Under the pieces are notes generated by a model. That model saw nothing but the letters and a program-made list of their open reading frames with translations. It searched no databases and was not told the DNA's origin. From Vicinamibacterales bacterium (lineage in GTDB: Bacteria; Acidobacteriota; Vicinamibacteria; Vicinamibacterales; UBA823), in the NCBI GenBank assembly GCA_036012125.1, contig DASCOS010000034.1, forward strand, positions 62,001 to 126,000: a stretch of 64,000 nt of DNA, written 5' to 3'. Both the position numbers and the translations under genes were made by a program. Numbering within the stretch: position 1 is the first letter of the stretch; the number at the start of each line of letters is the position of its first letter. This document shows positions 45,887-54,406 of this stretch, piece after piece.

Positions 45887-46504
45887 ATGTTGATAATTGG
45901 CATTTTGCGGCTACCCCGTCAGTGGCTGCGGGCACTTTATGACTGGACGATGAACTGGGCCGACACCCCAGTGAGTCTAATCGCCTTATTCGTCCTTGCA
46001 GTAGCCGAATCATCGATCTTCCCAATTCCGCCAGACGTTCTACTGATTGCTATCATCGCCGCAAACCCTCGGCGCTGGCTATTTGCTGCGGGGCTTTGCG
46101 CCGTCGGCTCCGTGGTTGGAGCCGCGATCGGCTACGTTATTGGGTCCGCTTTCATGGCCACGATGGGTCAGCCGATCATTAATTTCTACGATGCGCATTC
46201 GCAGTGGGAACAGGTCGTGGAAATCTACAACGGGTATTGGGGGATGTGGTTTCTGGCAGGCGCCGCTTTCACTCCAATCCCTTTCAAAGTCGCTACGATC
46301 GCAGCAGGGGCAACCCGAATGCAATTCTGGAGATTCTTGGGAGTCAGTCTCGTCGGACGATCAGCTCGATTCTTCCTTGTCGCAACGATCCTCAGAATAT
46401 TCGGAGCAACAGTCCGTCACACTATTGAACGACACTTCGATCTGGCTGCGGCACTCTTTCTCATCCTGCTAATTGCCGGGTTCCTCGTGATCCAGGTTTT
46501 GTGA
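45887..46504 (+). CDS. YqaA/DedA-family membrane protein
   Basis: VTT-domain (DedA-like) integral membrane protein of 205 aa with about five helices. AESSIFPIPPDVLLIAI and GAAFTPIPFKVATIAAGATRM are the paired family motifs with the functional Pro, Asp and Lys/Arg residues, and GSVVGAAIGYVIG lies between them. Relatives of this fold act as lipid scramblases or in membrane homeostasis. The 3' end overlaps the convergent cutA by 36 bases. Confidence 0.87.
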   Translation: MLIIGILRLPRQWLRALYDWTMNWADTPVSLIALFVLAVAESSIFPIPPDVLLIAIIAANPRRWLFAAGLCAVGSVVGAAIGYVIGSAFMATMGQPIINFYDAHSQWEQVVEIYNGYWGMWFLAGAAFTPIPFKVATIAAGATRMQFWRFLGVSLVGRSARFFLVATILRIFGATVRHTIERHFDLAAALFLILLIAGFLVIQVL

Positions 46505-46828
46505 TCGGATAACAGAGGCGCTCACCCAATTCAGATACGCCTGACTTCCACCGACAATAGGAATTTCAAGTAACTCAGGAATCTCATAAGGATGTGAGCT
46601 CTCTAGCCTGGTACGGAGGGCAGCCAATCGACCCGTGGTCGTCTTGATAATGACCTGGTGTTCCGTTCCCTGCTTCAACTGCTCCTCCCATCGATAGAGC
46701 GACCTCATCTTGGGCAGAACATTGACACAGGCCGCAAGCTGGTCTCGAACCAGCATCTCCGCAAGCTGAACCGCCTGATCCTCCGTCGGCATTGTTGTCA
46801 GCACAACCGCATACGCTTGCTCAGTCAC
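46469..46828 (-). CDS. cutA: CutA divalent-cation tolerance protein
   Basis: Small trimeric protein of 119 aa. VVLTTMPTEDQAVQLAEMLVRDQLAACVNVLPK, RYRWEE-like SLYRWEEQLKQG, VIIKTT and HPYEIPELLEIPI are the CutA core motifs. The family is linked to metal-ion tolerance in E. coli; its precise role is uncertain. Its last dozen codons overlap the end of the yqaA/DedA-like gene on the other strand. Confidence 0.93.
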   Translation of the reverse strand: MTEQAYAVVLTTMPTEDQAVQLAEMLVRDQLAACVNVLPKMRSLYRWEEQLKQGTEHQVIIKTTTGRLAALRTRLESSHPYEIPELLEIPIVGGSQAYLNWVSASVIRSQNLDHEEPGN

Positions 46829-46912
46829 TGTTTACCCTCCATAAACCGTTAGGACTATTCCTCTCGGATCATCGATCCGATAAATAGCCTGTACGGTCTT
46901 TCATAACGTGCG

Positions 46913-47281
46913 ATGCCAAAAATTGAATTGCCCCTCGCGCCGCAGCAAAACGCCCGATTGAAGTCTTCGCCTCCTCGCAGTCGGCGAGCGGTACTTTTTC
47001 TACTATTGTTCCTAGCCTGCATCCTACTTGCTGACAGTCTTATCGGCGAGCGTGGATTATTTGAGGCCAACCGTAAACGACATCACCAAGCCACTCAGAA
47101 AGAAGAAATAGTAAGACAACGTCAGGAGAACTCCAGATTGCAAAAGGAGGCAGAACGGCTCACGAACAGCGAACCACGCTCAATCGAGGCGATCGCACGT
47201 GATCAACTTGGTTTAATTCACGAAAACGAAATTCTCTTCATTATCAGAGACGTAAAACCATCGTTACAAGAACCACAGTAA
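46913..47281 (+). CDS. ftsB: FtsB/DivIC-like septum protein
   Basis: Bitopic membrane protein of 122 aa in the divisome FtsB/DivIC family. A basic N-terminus (RSRR), one membrane helix (AVLFLLLFLACILLADSL, residues 36-53), a coiled coil rich in Glu/Gln/Arg (about 60-95) and the conserved AIARDQLGLIHENEILFII end are visible. It should bridge FtsL and FtsQ at the division site. Confidence 0.87.
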   Translation: MPKIELPLAPQQNARLKSSPPRSRRAVLFLLLFLACILLADSLIGERGLFEANRKRHHQATQKEEIVRQRQENSRLQKEAERLTNSEPRSIEAIARDQLGLIHENEILFIIRDVKPSLQEPQ

Positions 47282-47393
47282 GGCTTGTTACACTCTTCTC
47301 AAAAAGCTATTCTTTGACCCTTTGAAACAGCGCATGTTAACATTTTGTGCAGAGTGCCGTGCCTAACCAATCGGCCTCTTATCTGAAACCTGT

Positions 47394-47470
<77 letters not shown>

Positions 47471-47551
47471 ACCTGTTTGTCGGGTTACGAAAAGTAGCCG
47501 TGGCCCGTTCTTATTTTTTTTCGAACCGTCTGTCGACGGGTGTTTCTGTAA

Positions 47552-48178
47552 GTGATCGCTGAAGGTTGGTCCTACCTGATAACCGGTATCGTGCTCGGAT
47601 TGGCGGGCGGGTTTGCGCCTGGGCCCGTCACAACCCTGGTTATTGCGCAAAGCCTCAGGTACGGACTTCGGGAAGGTCTGAGAATTGCAATCGCACCGTT
47701 GCTTACTGACGCACCAATCGCTGTGGCCGCACTATTCGTCATCGGTCAGCTTGAGGATACTGGTCCAGCGCTGGGCACCATCACACTCATGGGCTCCGCA
47801 TTTCTCATCTACCTAGCTTATGAGAACGCCTTCGCACAACCGCCCCAAACAACTGCAGTGGTCGATCTTCCGAGATCACTGCGGAAGGGGATCGTCACAA
47901 ACTTGGTCAACCCAAATCCATATCTCTTCTGGTTTACGATCGGGGCTCCAACCGTAGTTGAGGCTTACCCAAATGGAGTCTTCGTTGGCTTGTTTCTTGC
48001 AGGTCTCTACGCTGCGTTAATCGGGTCAAAAGCAACCTTTGCGGTTGTGGCGGCTAGAGGCCGATCTCTGCTAACTGGGACAGTCTACCAATACGCGCTC
48101 GTAGTATTGAGTTTGATACTCTTCATCCTCGCTCTAAAATTCGCCCGCGATGGCCTAGGTTACCTTGGAGTTCTTTGA
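47552..48178 (+). CDS. LysE/RhtB-family amino-acid exporter
   Basis: Membrane exporter of 208 aa with about six helices. The family opening GFAPGPVTTLVIAQSLRYGLREGL, the second-half VNPNPYLFWFTIG (Asn-Pro pair) and GSAFLIYLAYENA are present. Start GTG at 47552. Relatives export lysine, homoserine, threonine or arginine; given the LysW operon about 13 kb away, a basic amino acid is possible but not shown. The end overlaps pgi by 24 bases (convergent). Confidence 0.85.
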   Translation: MIAEGWSYLITGIVLGLAGGFAPGPVTTLVIAQSLRYGLREGLRIAIAPLLTDAPIAVAALFVIGQLEDTGPALGTITLMGSAFLIYLAYENAFAQPPQTTAVVDLPRSLRKGIVTNLVNPNPYLFWFTIGAPTVVEAYPNGVFVGLFLAGLYAALIGSKATFAVVAARGRSLLTGTVYQYALVVLSLILFILALKFARDGLGYLGVL

Positions 48179-49912
48179 ATCACTCGCCCCATGAGCAAGT
48201 GCCCGGTGAACGATGCGCTCCAACTTCGATAGGCCAGTCGCTACGTCGGCACCTAAGTGAATACGTATTACACGGCGTTTCAGTTCACTCAAAACGACGA
48301 AGTCACCTCGCGCCTGTGCCATGTTTAACGCACCGAATGAGTAAGCCAACCCAGGAATCGGTAAATCCACTGTATCGTCAGCAGTGACCTCCAGAAACAC
48401 GCCGGTATTTGGCCCACCCTTATAGAACTGACCAGTGGAATGGAGATATTGTGGCCCAAAATTGAGGCAGGTAGCGACTTTCCGAACCTCTCGAACGGCG
48501 TGCCGAATTCGGCTAAGCACTTCAGTGTTGATGAGATTCATATCAAGGTAGGCTAGAAGGGCGAAGTAGTCACCCAAGCGGAGATTGTCTAAGTGAGCCC
48601 GCATCAGCCGATCCACTGAGTCTGTTACACTCCGGAGTGTCACCAGATACTGGTCATCGGCGAACATTCGGAGTCCGTGACCCTCAGCGCATGGCTTTTC
48701 CAGCGATAGAGACCCGCGAGATTCTAGCTGGTCTGTGAGTGTCTTTGTTGCGACCTTGCCCATCTCCACATCGGGCTGATTGAACGGATTGACCCCAAGT
48801 ACAACACCGGCAACGGCAGTCGCGAGTTCCCAGCGAAAGAACTCTTGACCCAAATCGTAGACGTCACGTAATTTGATCCGTACGATTGGGTGTCCCGCAG
48901 ACTCAAGACCGCCAACAGGACTCACTGACCCTTGACCATTTTCCGAGTCAAGTTCTAGCGACACAAATAGTCGGTCGTCACCATAGTCCTCGGGCGAACC
49001 CACCGACTCCCCATCTACCAGGATGAGGCCCCGTCCCTCCTTCCCGGTCGACTCCCCAATTAGTTGCTCCAGCCAGGACCCGAACGCCTTGACTCCAGAA
49101 GATGCGATGAACGTAACCTTGTCCCGTCCATCAGCGCCGGCCAGAGCAAGCGCAAGACCAAGCTGAACACCAGGATTGTTCTCAGCAGACGATGTCGGAC
49201 CGCACTCTTGAACCATCTCAGCCGCTCGATTCAGTAGCCGGCTGACATCGAGCCCAAGGATTGCAGCGGGCACCAAGCCGAAATCCGATAAGGCCGAAAA
49301 ACGCCCGCCTATGCTCGGCAGTCCATGGATTAGCATCCGGAATCCGTCCCGTTTTGCGATTGCCTCCAATGTCGACCCAGGGTCGGTGATGGCAATGAAA
49401 TGCTCACCAGCCCTTTCACCAGCCTGAGCCTTCACGCGATCAAGGAAATATTGATAAAGAAGATTCGATTCGATCGTCACCCCCGACTTACTCGCAACAA
49501 TGAAAAGCGACCGCCGAGGGTCGAGTGCCGCCTCAAGCCGAGTGATTTGAGTTGGGACTGTTGAATCAAGAATGTGCAGTTTGGGACGACCGCCTAGTCC
49601 GGTGAAGCTCTCAACAAGCACCTTAGAACACAGGCTCGAGCCACCCATTCCAAGAATGACAACGTCCGTGAATTCTTTTGCTGCCATTCGAGCAAGTGCG
49701 TCAAAGTGAGCGAGGCGCTCTTGTTGCAGGGCAACAATATCCAACCAACCTAACCACTTCGTCTCATCACCACCGGTCCACAACTTGGCGTCTTTGGCCC
49801 ACATCCTTGCCACCAAAGCTTCGCCTTGCCAGCGAGTAGTCTCTTGGCACATCGCGTCATGAAATCTACCGGAACCGGAAATACGCTGTCGATTGGGATC
49901 TTGGGTACTCAT
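48155..49912 (-). CDS. pgi: Glucose-6-phosphate isomerase, TAL-PGI-like form
   Basis: Isomerase of 585 aa for glucose-6-phosphate and fructose-6-phosphate. VILGMGGSSLCSKVL, SKSGVTIESN, GGRFSALSDFGLVPAAILG, and late in the protein the conserved HSTGQFYKGGP are recognised. It is most similar to the PGI half of transaldolase-PGI fusion proteins, but no transaldolase part or gene is adjacent. The ATG at 49912 is preferred to a TTG at 49924. Lies 123 bases after glcF. Confidence 0.9.
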   Translation of the reverse strand: MSTQDPNRQRISGSGRFHDAMCQETTRWQGEALVARMWAKDAKLWTGGDETKWLGWLDIVALQQERLAHFDALARMAAKEFTDVVILGMGGSSLCSKVLVESFTGLGGRPKLHILDSTVPTQITRLEAALDPRRSLFIVASKSGVTIESNLLYQYFLDRVKAQAGERAGEHFIAITDPGSTLEAIAKRDGFRMLIHGLPSIGGRFSALSDFGLVPAAILGLDVSRLLNRAAEMVQECGPTSSAENNPGVQLGLALALAGADGRDKVTFIASSGVKAFGSWLEQLIGESTGKEGRGLILVDGESVGSPEDYGDDRLFVSLELDSENGQGSVSPVGGLESAGHPIVRIKLRDVYDLGQEFFRWELATAVAGVVLGVNPFNQPDVEMGKVATKTLTDQLESRGSLSLEKPCAEGHGLRMFADDQYLVTLRSVTDSVDRLMRAHLDNLRLGDYFALLAYLDMNLINTEVLSRIRHAVREVRKVATCLNFGPQYLHSTGQFYKGGPNTGVFLEVTADDTVDLPIPGLAYSFGALNMAQARGDFVVLSELKRRVIRIHLGADVATGLSKLERIVHRALAHGASDSKNSKVT

Positions 49913-50035
49913 ACGATGGTCCAATCCCTAGCACGGACACTTCGATCACTTCGTAACACCATTTTCCTGATGCCTACAGCGTTAGTCTCAAATAGGTTAG
50001 TGTGGAGCGGACAACAACTACCAGCCCCTTGGGAT

Positions 50036-51358
50036 CTAGAGTATCTGGTTACGAATCGAGGCGTCGACAAGTTGAATCGGATGCACAAAACGCATATCCC
50101 GACCAGCGCCACGGGCCGCCGCCACGAGTTGCAGTAAGCAACCAGCATTCCCAGTCGCCACAAAATCAACATCAAGGGCAGACAGCGCCGCCACCTTCCT
50201 CGCGCCAAGCACCTCGCCTGCCTCTGGTTCAACCAAGTTGTAAATCCCTGCACTGCCGCAACACAACTCCCCTTCACGTGATTCTTTGAGTGTCACACCC
50301 GGGATTGCTTCAATTAGGGAGCGGGGCTGCACGTGTACACCCTGCCCGTGGACTAGGTGACAGGCATCGTGGTACGCAACACGAGCCTCCAAGCGGTGAC
50401 GAGGGGCGCGTGCTGGTCCAATCTCGGTGAGTAATTCGCTTACGTCACGGACAGAAGCACTGAAAGACTCCGCGCGATTCGCCCATTCCGGGTCATCGGC
50501 GAGAAGTCGTCCATACTCCTTCATGGCCGAACCACAGCCGCCAGCGTTCACTGCAATCCGGGCAACGCCGGTTCGTTCAAAGGAACCAATCATGCGGCGT
50601 GCGAACACTTTAGCCTCGGACTCGCGGCCAGCGTGTAAAGATAGTGCTCCGCAACAACCTTGCCCAGCCGGTGCAATAACCTCACACCCTTCCGCTGAGA
50701 GCACTCGCACCGTTGCGCGATTGACCTCGCCAAAGAACACCCGCTGTACACATCCTGTGAGTAATCCCACAGTGCTGCGACAGGAGCCTTCGGCTGGAGT
50801 CCGCTCCGGCTGGGGGTCACTGCACCCGGTATTATCAGGAAGGAGTCTGAGTAAAGCACGCGCACGTGCTGGGAGACGGTTCAGCCAACTGCGAGATTCG
50901 AGCCGATTTCGGAAGCGCGTCAAACCCATTAACGGAAGCGCCACTAGGCGGAGCCGCTGTGGATAGGGCAAGACAGCGAAGAGTATCGAGCGAAACAGCC
51001 GATCATGGAACGGACGGCGAAACGATGTCTCGACTACGGCTCGAGTCCCCTCAATAAGTGGCCCATACTGGACTCCTGATGGGCATGCAGTCTCACAGGC
51101 GAGGCACCCTAAACAAGCATCCATACGCTTAACAAACGGGTCGGCGACCGGCACGCGCCCTTCTGCTTCAGCCTTCATCAGATGCAGTCGTCCCCGTGGC
51201 GAGTCCATTTCTTCGTCCCAGAGAACATAGGTGGGGCAGGTAGGCAAACAGAACCCACAATGGACGCAGGCCGAAAGTTGTGATTCGCGATTAGGACTGC
51301 CAGAGGTCACAGATATCCGCTCCACACGGGTGAGCCTGAACCAAGTTCCCCGGGGCAC
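50036..51358 (-). CDS. glcF: Glycolate oxidase iron-sulfur subunit
   Basis: GlcF of 440 aa, electron-transfer subunit of membrane-bound glycolate oxidase. Two 4Fe-4S motifs, CVHCGFCLPTCP and CLGCLACETACP, sit in the N-terminal part; the CCG cluster motifs GCCGALSLHAG and CCGSAGIYNL follow, as in heterodisulfide-reductase-type domains. A GTG start is used in the annotation; a nearby GTG about ten codons later is possible. Last gene of glcD-glcE-glcF. Confidence 0.95.
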   Translation of the reverse strand: MPRGTWFRLTRVERISVTSGSPNRESQLSACVHCGFCLPTCPTYVLWDEEMDSPRGRLHLMKAEAEGRVPVADPFVKRMDACLGCLACETACPSGVQYGPLIEGTRAVVETSFRRPFHDRLFRSILFAVLPYPQRLRLVALPLMGLTRFRNRLESRSWLNRLPARARALLRLLPDNTGCSDPQPERTPAEGSCRSTVGLLTGCVQRVFFGEVNRATVRVLSAEGCEVIAPAGQGCCGALSLHAGRESEAKVFARRMIGSFERTGVARIAVNAGGCGSAMKEYGRLLADDPEWANRAESFSASVRDVSELLTEIGPARAPRHRLEARVAYHDACHLVHGQGVHVQPRSLIEAIPGVTLKESREGELCCGSAGIYNLVEPEAGEVLGARKVAALSALDVDFVATGNAGCLLQLVAAARGAGRDMRFVHPIQLVDASIRNQIL

Positions 51359-51389
51359 TCCGTCATGAGGCTGAAAACGCTCCTCAGAT

Positions 51390-52664
51390 TCAGATCGCTT
51401 CGGTTGGCCATTGTCCTGGACTCAGAATGCCATCCTGATCGAACTGCCGCTTTACAGCAACCATTACACGCCTTGCATCACCTAAGGGTCCCCATGCATC
51501 AATGTTCGCACGCAACTCTGGTGTCCCCCGAAGCAACACGACATAACCGCCGCTTGACGCTAACATGCTTCTCAATTCCTCAACGATTAACCTCGACACT
51601 CCCGCGTCAGTTCCGAGTCTGGCGTGCAATACCCCGATGCCTGCACGCCCCGCAACACAACCATCTGAACCATGGCGCCTCAAGAGAATGCTGAATTTGT
51701 CCAAAATAGCTGGAATGTCCGTCTGCAAGAGCCCGATCCGACAAACGTCCCCGACTCTGCCCCAAACAATGTCGTGATGGTATCTCCAGCACTCCACCTC
51801 AGCTGACCCGGTCAAGATGCTAGATTTCACACCACACCGATGCCATAATTCCACTACCTCCACTGCCTGTCGCTCAGAGGCATGCTGGGACCCCTCGAAG
51901 CGCGCCAGGAGCGAAAACGGTGGCCCTTGGACCTCCAGGGAACTTGGCACTAACTGGCTCGCTGTGACAGCGCTGACCGCTTTCCTGACCGTTACAGAAT
52001 CCAGACCTTTGGCAACAGCGGTCCTCGACCCAAGAGGTAGAGGTGCCAACTTGAAGGTCGCTTCTAGGATTACACCAAGTGATCCGAATGAACCCGTCAG
52101 CAGTTTTGACAGGTCATATCCAGCCACATTCTTGACGACGATGCCACCAGCTGAAGCCACCTCGCCGTCGGCCCGGACGAACGTGACACCTAGAATTAGG
52201 TCACGCGGCGCCCCATAACGATGTCGCCGTGGGCCTGAATCATTGGTCGCCACGATCCCGCCGACGGTCGCAAGGTCGGGGTGCGATGTATCCAATGGCA
52301 ACCACTGATTCTGACGCTGCAACAGATTGTTGACGGATCGTAGAGACGCTCCCGCTTGTACCGTGGCAGTCAAGTCACCCTGCCGATGAGCTACAACCGC
52401 GTCCAGCCGACAAAGTGACAACAAGAGATCGATCCTTGGAGGAGAAGTGCCCCATTCAAGCTTCGTACCGGCACCCGTAGGCAGGACACCGAGACGATGG
52501 TCGGATGCCAAACGAAGGATTCTTGACACGCCAGCTGAATCTTCAGGGCAGACTACGACCGAAGGGATCACACCAGCTACCGCCGATTCAGGTGTGCCAA
52601 CTTTGATCGCTTCATCACCGATCTCGTGCGCAACTAACGCAGCCAATTCCTCAGCCTTAACCAT
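51390..52664 (-). CDS. glcE: Glycolate oxidase FAD-binding subunit GlcE
   Basis: Second flavin-fold subunit, 424 aa, smaller than GlcD. VVVCPEDSAGVSRILRLA and LPTGAGTKLEWG form the FAD-binding PCMH site; ATVGGIVATNDSGPRRHRYG and GGIVVKNVAGYDLSKLLTGSFGSLG are further conserved. ATG overlaps the glcD stop (TGATG on the minus strand), giving translational coupling. Confidence 0.93.
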   Translation of the reverse strand: MVKAEELAALVAHEIGDEAIKVGTPESAVAGVIPSVVVCPEDSAGVSRILRLASDHRLGVLPTGAGTKLEWGTSPPRIDLLLSLCRLDAVVAHRQGDLTATVQAGASLRSVNNLLQRQNQWLPLDTSHPDLATVGGIVATNDSGPRRHRYGAPRDLILGVTFVRADGEVASAGGIVVKNVAGYDLSKLLTGSFGSLGVILEATFKLAPLPLGSRTAVAKGLDSVTVRKAVSAVTASQLVPSSLEVQGPPFSLLARFEGSQHASERQAVEVVELWHRCGVKSSILTGSAEVECWRYHHDIVWGRVGDVCRIGLLQTDIPAILDKFSILLRRHGSDGCVAGRAGIGVLHARLGTDAGVSRLIVEELRSMLASSGGYVVLLRGTPELRANIDAWGPLGDARRVMVAVKRQFDQDGILSPGQWPTEAI

Positions 52665-54112
52665 CAGAAGCGCTCTGCTAGCCCCGCCTGCTCGACAGGA
52701 TGGGCCCGGTACGGCCCAGGCACTTCGCCACAAAGACGAGGAGTCGGGAAAATCTTCCTTGGATTGCAAATGCCGGTCGGATCGAACGCGAAACGGAGAA
52801 ATTGCATCGTTTCCAGATCGACCTCGCTGAACATTTTCGCCATATGTGCGACCTTGTCAGCCCCAACACCATGCTCACCCGTAATCGATCCACCAGCCTC
52901 AAGGCAGTAGCGGAGTATCTCTCCGCCTACTTCGGCCGCAAGTGCCGACTGACCTTCCACTGAGGCGTCATAACAAATTAGTGGGTGAAGGTTTCCATCA
53001 CCAGCATGAAACACATTGCCGATACGCAACCCCGAACTCTGCTCTAGCGATCTGATCCGTTGCAGTACTTCCGGAAGCTTAGTGCGCGGAATAACACCGT
53101 CCTGAACGTAGTAATCTGGCGAAACTCGTCCCATCGCGGCGAACGCAGCCTTCCGCCCTGTCCAGAATCGTGAGCGTTCCTCTGCATCACCAGCTACTCG
53201 CACCTCACTCGACCCGGAATCACGGCAAATTGCTTCAACACACTGAGATGTTTCATCCACCTCGACTTCGGGTCCATCGACCTCAATGATAAGCACGGCC
53301 TCTGCCGGAGGGAATCCTGGATTGACCGCCGCCTCAGCTGCCTCTATCGTCAGCCTATCCATCATCTCCGCTGCTGCGGGAACGATGCCAGCAGCAATAA
53401 TTCCCGAAACCGCTTTACCTGCCGAATCAATGGACTCAAACGCTGCCAACAAAGTTCGTACTGACTCGGGCACGCGCAGTAGTCGAAGTATTACCTTGGT
53501 CACAATTGCCAGCGTTCCCTCAGAGCCGACCAAAGAACCAACTAGGTCGAATCCTGGAGTGTCGACCACTGGTCCACCAAAGTGGACTAGCGTGCCATCC
53601 GGAAGAACGGCTTCAAGTCCAAGTACGTGATGCAAGGTGAAACCGTATTTCAAACAATGTGCCCCACCAGAATTCTCAGCAACGTTGCCACCTATCGAGC
53701 AAACCTGCTGTGAGGAAGGATCCGGTGCGTAATAAAGCCCGAAAGGTGCCGCACGCCGGCTAATATCGAGGTTGGTGACGCCGGGCTGGACAGTCATCCG
53801 AAGGTTCGAAGGGTCAACATCAAGAATCCTATTAAGCCGTGTTAAGACGATAAGAACCCCATCCTCTTCCGGCCTCGCCCCACCAGAAAGCCCAGTCCCA
53901 TTCCCACGAGCAACGAACGGCACCCCGGCGTTATGGCAAAGCCGGACAACGTCTTGTAATTGATCGGTGTTCGAGGGAAGCACGACAACGCCAGGCACTG
54001 CACGAAGGGAGCTCAACGCATCGCATTCGTAGACAATTCGATCGGTGAACTCCTCCACGATACCAATGTCATCTACAACCGTTCGTAAAGATTGAATAAA
54101 TGAGGAGTCCAT
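52664..54112 (-). CDS. glcD: Glycolate oxidase FAD subunit GlcD
   Basis: Catalytic subunit of 482 aa that oxidises glycolate to glyoxylate. VVLPSNTDQLQDVVRLC, PFVARGNGTGLSGGARP and SIGGNVAENSGGAHCLKYG form the FAD site; NVFHAGDGNLHPLICYD and GEHGVGADK are the C-terminal FAD-oxidase motifs with the active-site His residues. The ATG at 54112 is preferred to the TTG at 54127. First gene of the operon. Confidence 0.95.
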   Translation of the reverse strand: MDSSFIQSLRTVVDDIGIVEEFTDRIVYECDALSSLRAVPGVVVLPSNTDQLQDVVRLCHNAGVPFVARGNGTGLSGGARPEEDGVLIVLTRLNRILDVDPSNLRMTVQPGVTNLDISRRAAPFGLYYAPDPSSQQVCSIGGNVAENSGGAHCLKYGFTLHHVLGLEAVLPDGTLVHFGGPVVDTPGFDLVGSLVGSEGTLAIVTKVILRLLRVPESVRTLLAAFESIDSAGKAVSGIIAAGIVPAAAEMMDRLTIEAAEAAVNPGFPPAEAVLIIEVDGPEVEVDETSQCVEAICRDSGSSEVRVAGDAEERSRFWTGRKAAFAAMGRVSPDYYVQDGVIPRTKLPEVLQRIRSLEQSSGLRIGNVFHAGDGNLHPLICYDASVEGQSALAAEVGGEILRYCLEAGGSITGEHGVGADKVAHMAKMFSEVDLETMQFLRFAFDPTGICNPRKIFPTPRLCGEVPGPYRAHPVEQAGLAERF

Positions 54113-54406
54113 GTGTCGGATGACCAAATTCTACTATCGTGCTGCATTCCAAGGCGAGCACGACAATAACTTCTTCCCCATCGGCACCCAGAAGAAGCAC
54201 GGAAAAAGAACTCTCACATCGCGGTGCTTAGTGAAAACAGCGCAACGACTAGAACAAGACGGTCGCCCAATCTCTGGGTCCCTACTTACAAGGGCCACGT
54301 AGCCGAAGGCCACATGCAATCGTTCGGTGAAGCTCACCTGGCCAGATGCACACAGGGCGCGGTTCTACCGCGCCCTGTAATCATACCGTCGGGAACTCGA
54401 CTACTT
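54113..54406. other. Intergenic region octahaem cytochrome / glcD
   Basis: A gap of 294 bases between the octahaem cytochrome stop and the glcD start. It should contain the glcD promoter and the end of the cytochrome operon. Apart from the hairpin at 54352-54378 I see no gene, tRNA or repeat. Confidence 0.5.
54352..54378 (-). terminator. Strong hairpin after the cytochrome bc operon
   Basis: A 12-base-pair perfect stem with a 3-base loop (ACAGGGCGCGGT / ACCGCGCCCTGT), 29 bases beyond the octahaem cytochrome stop. There is no T-run on either side, so it is a likely transcript-end or mRNA-protecting hairpin rather than a standard intrinsic terminator. Confidence 0.5.

Noticed and set aside
54111-54302. 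63-codon plus-strand ORF in the gap before glcD
   Set aside because: No motif and no ribosome site; the start lies over the glcD start.
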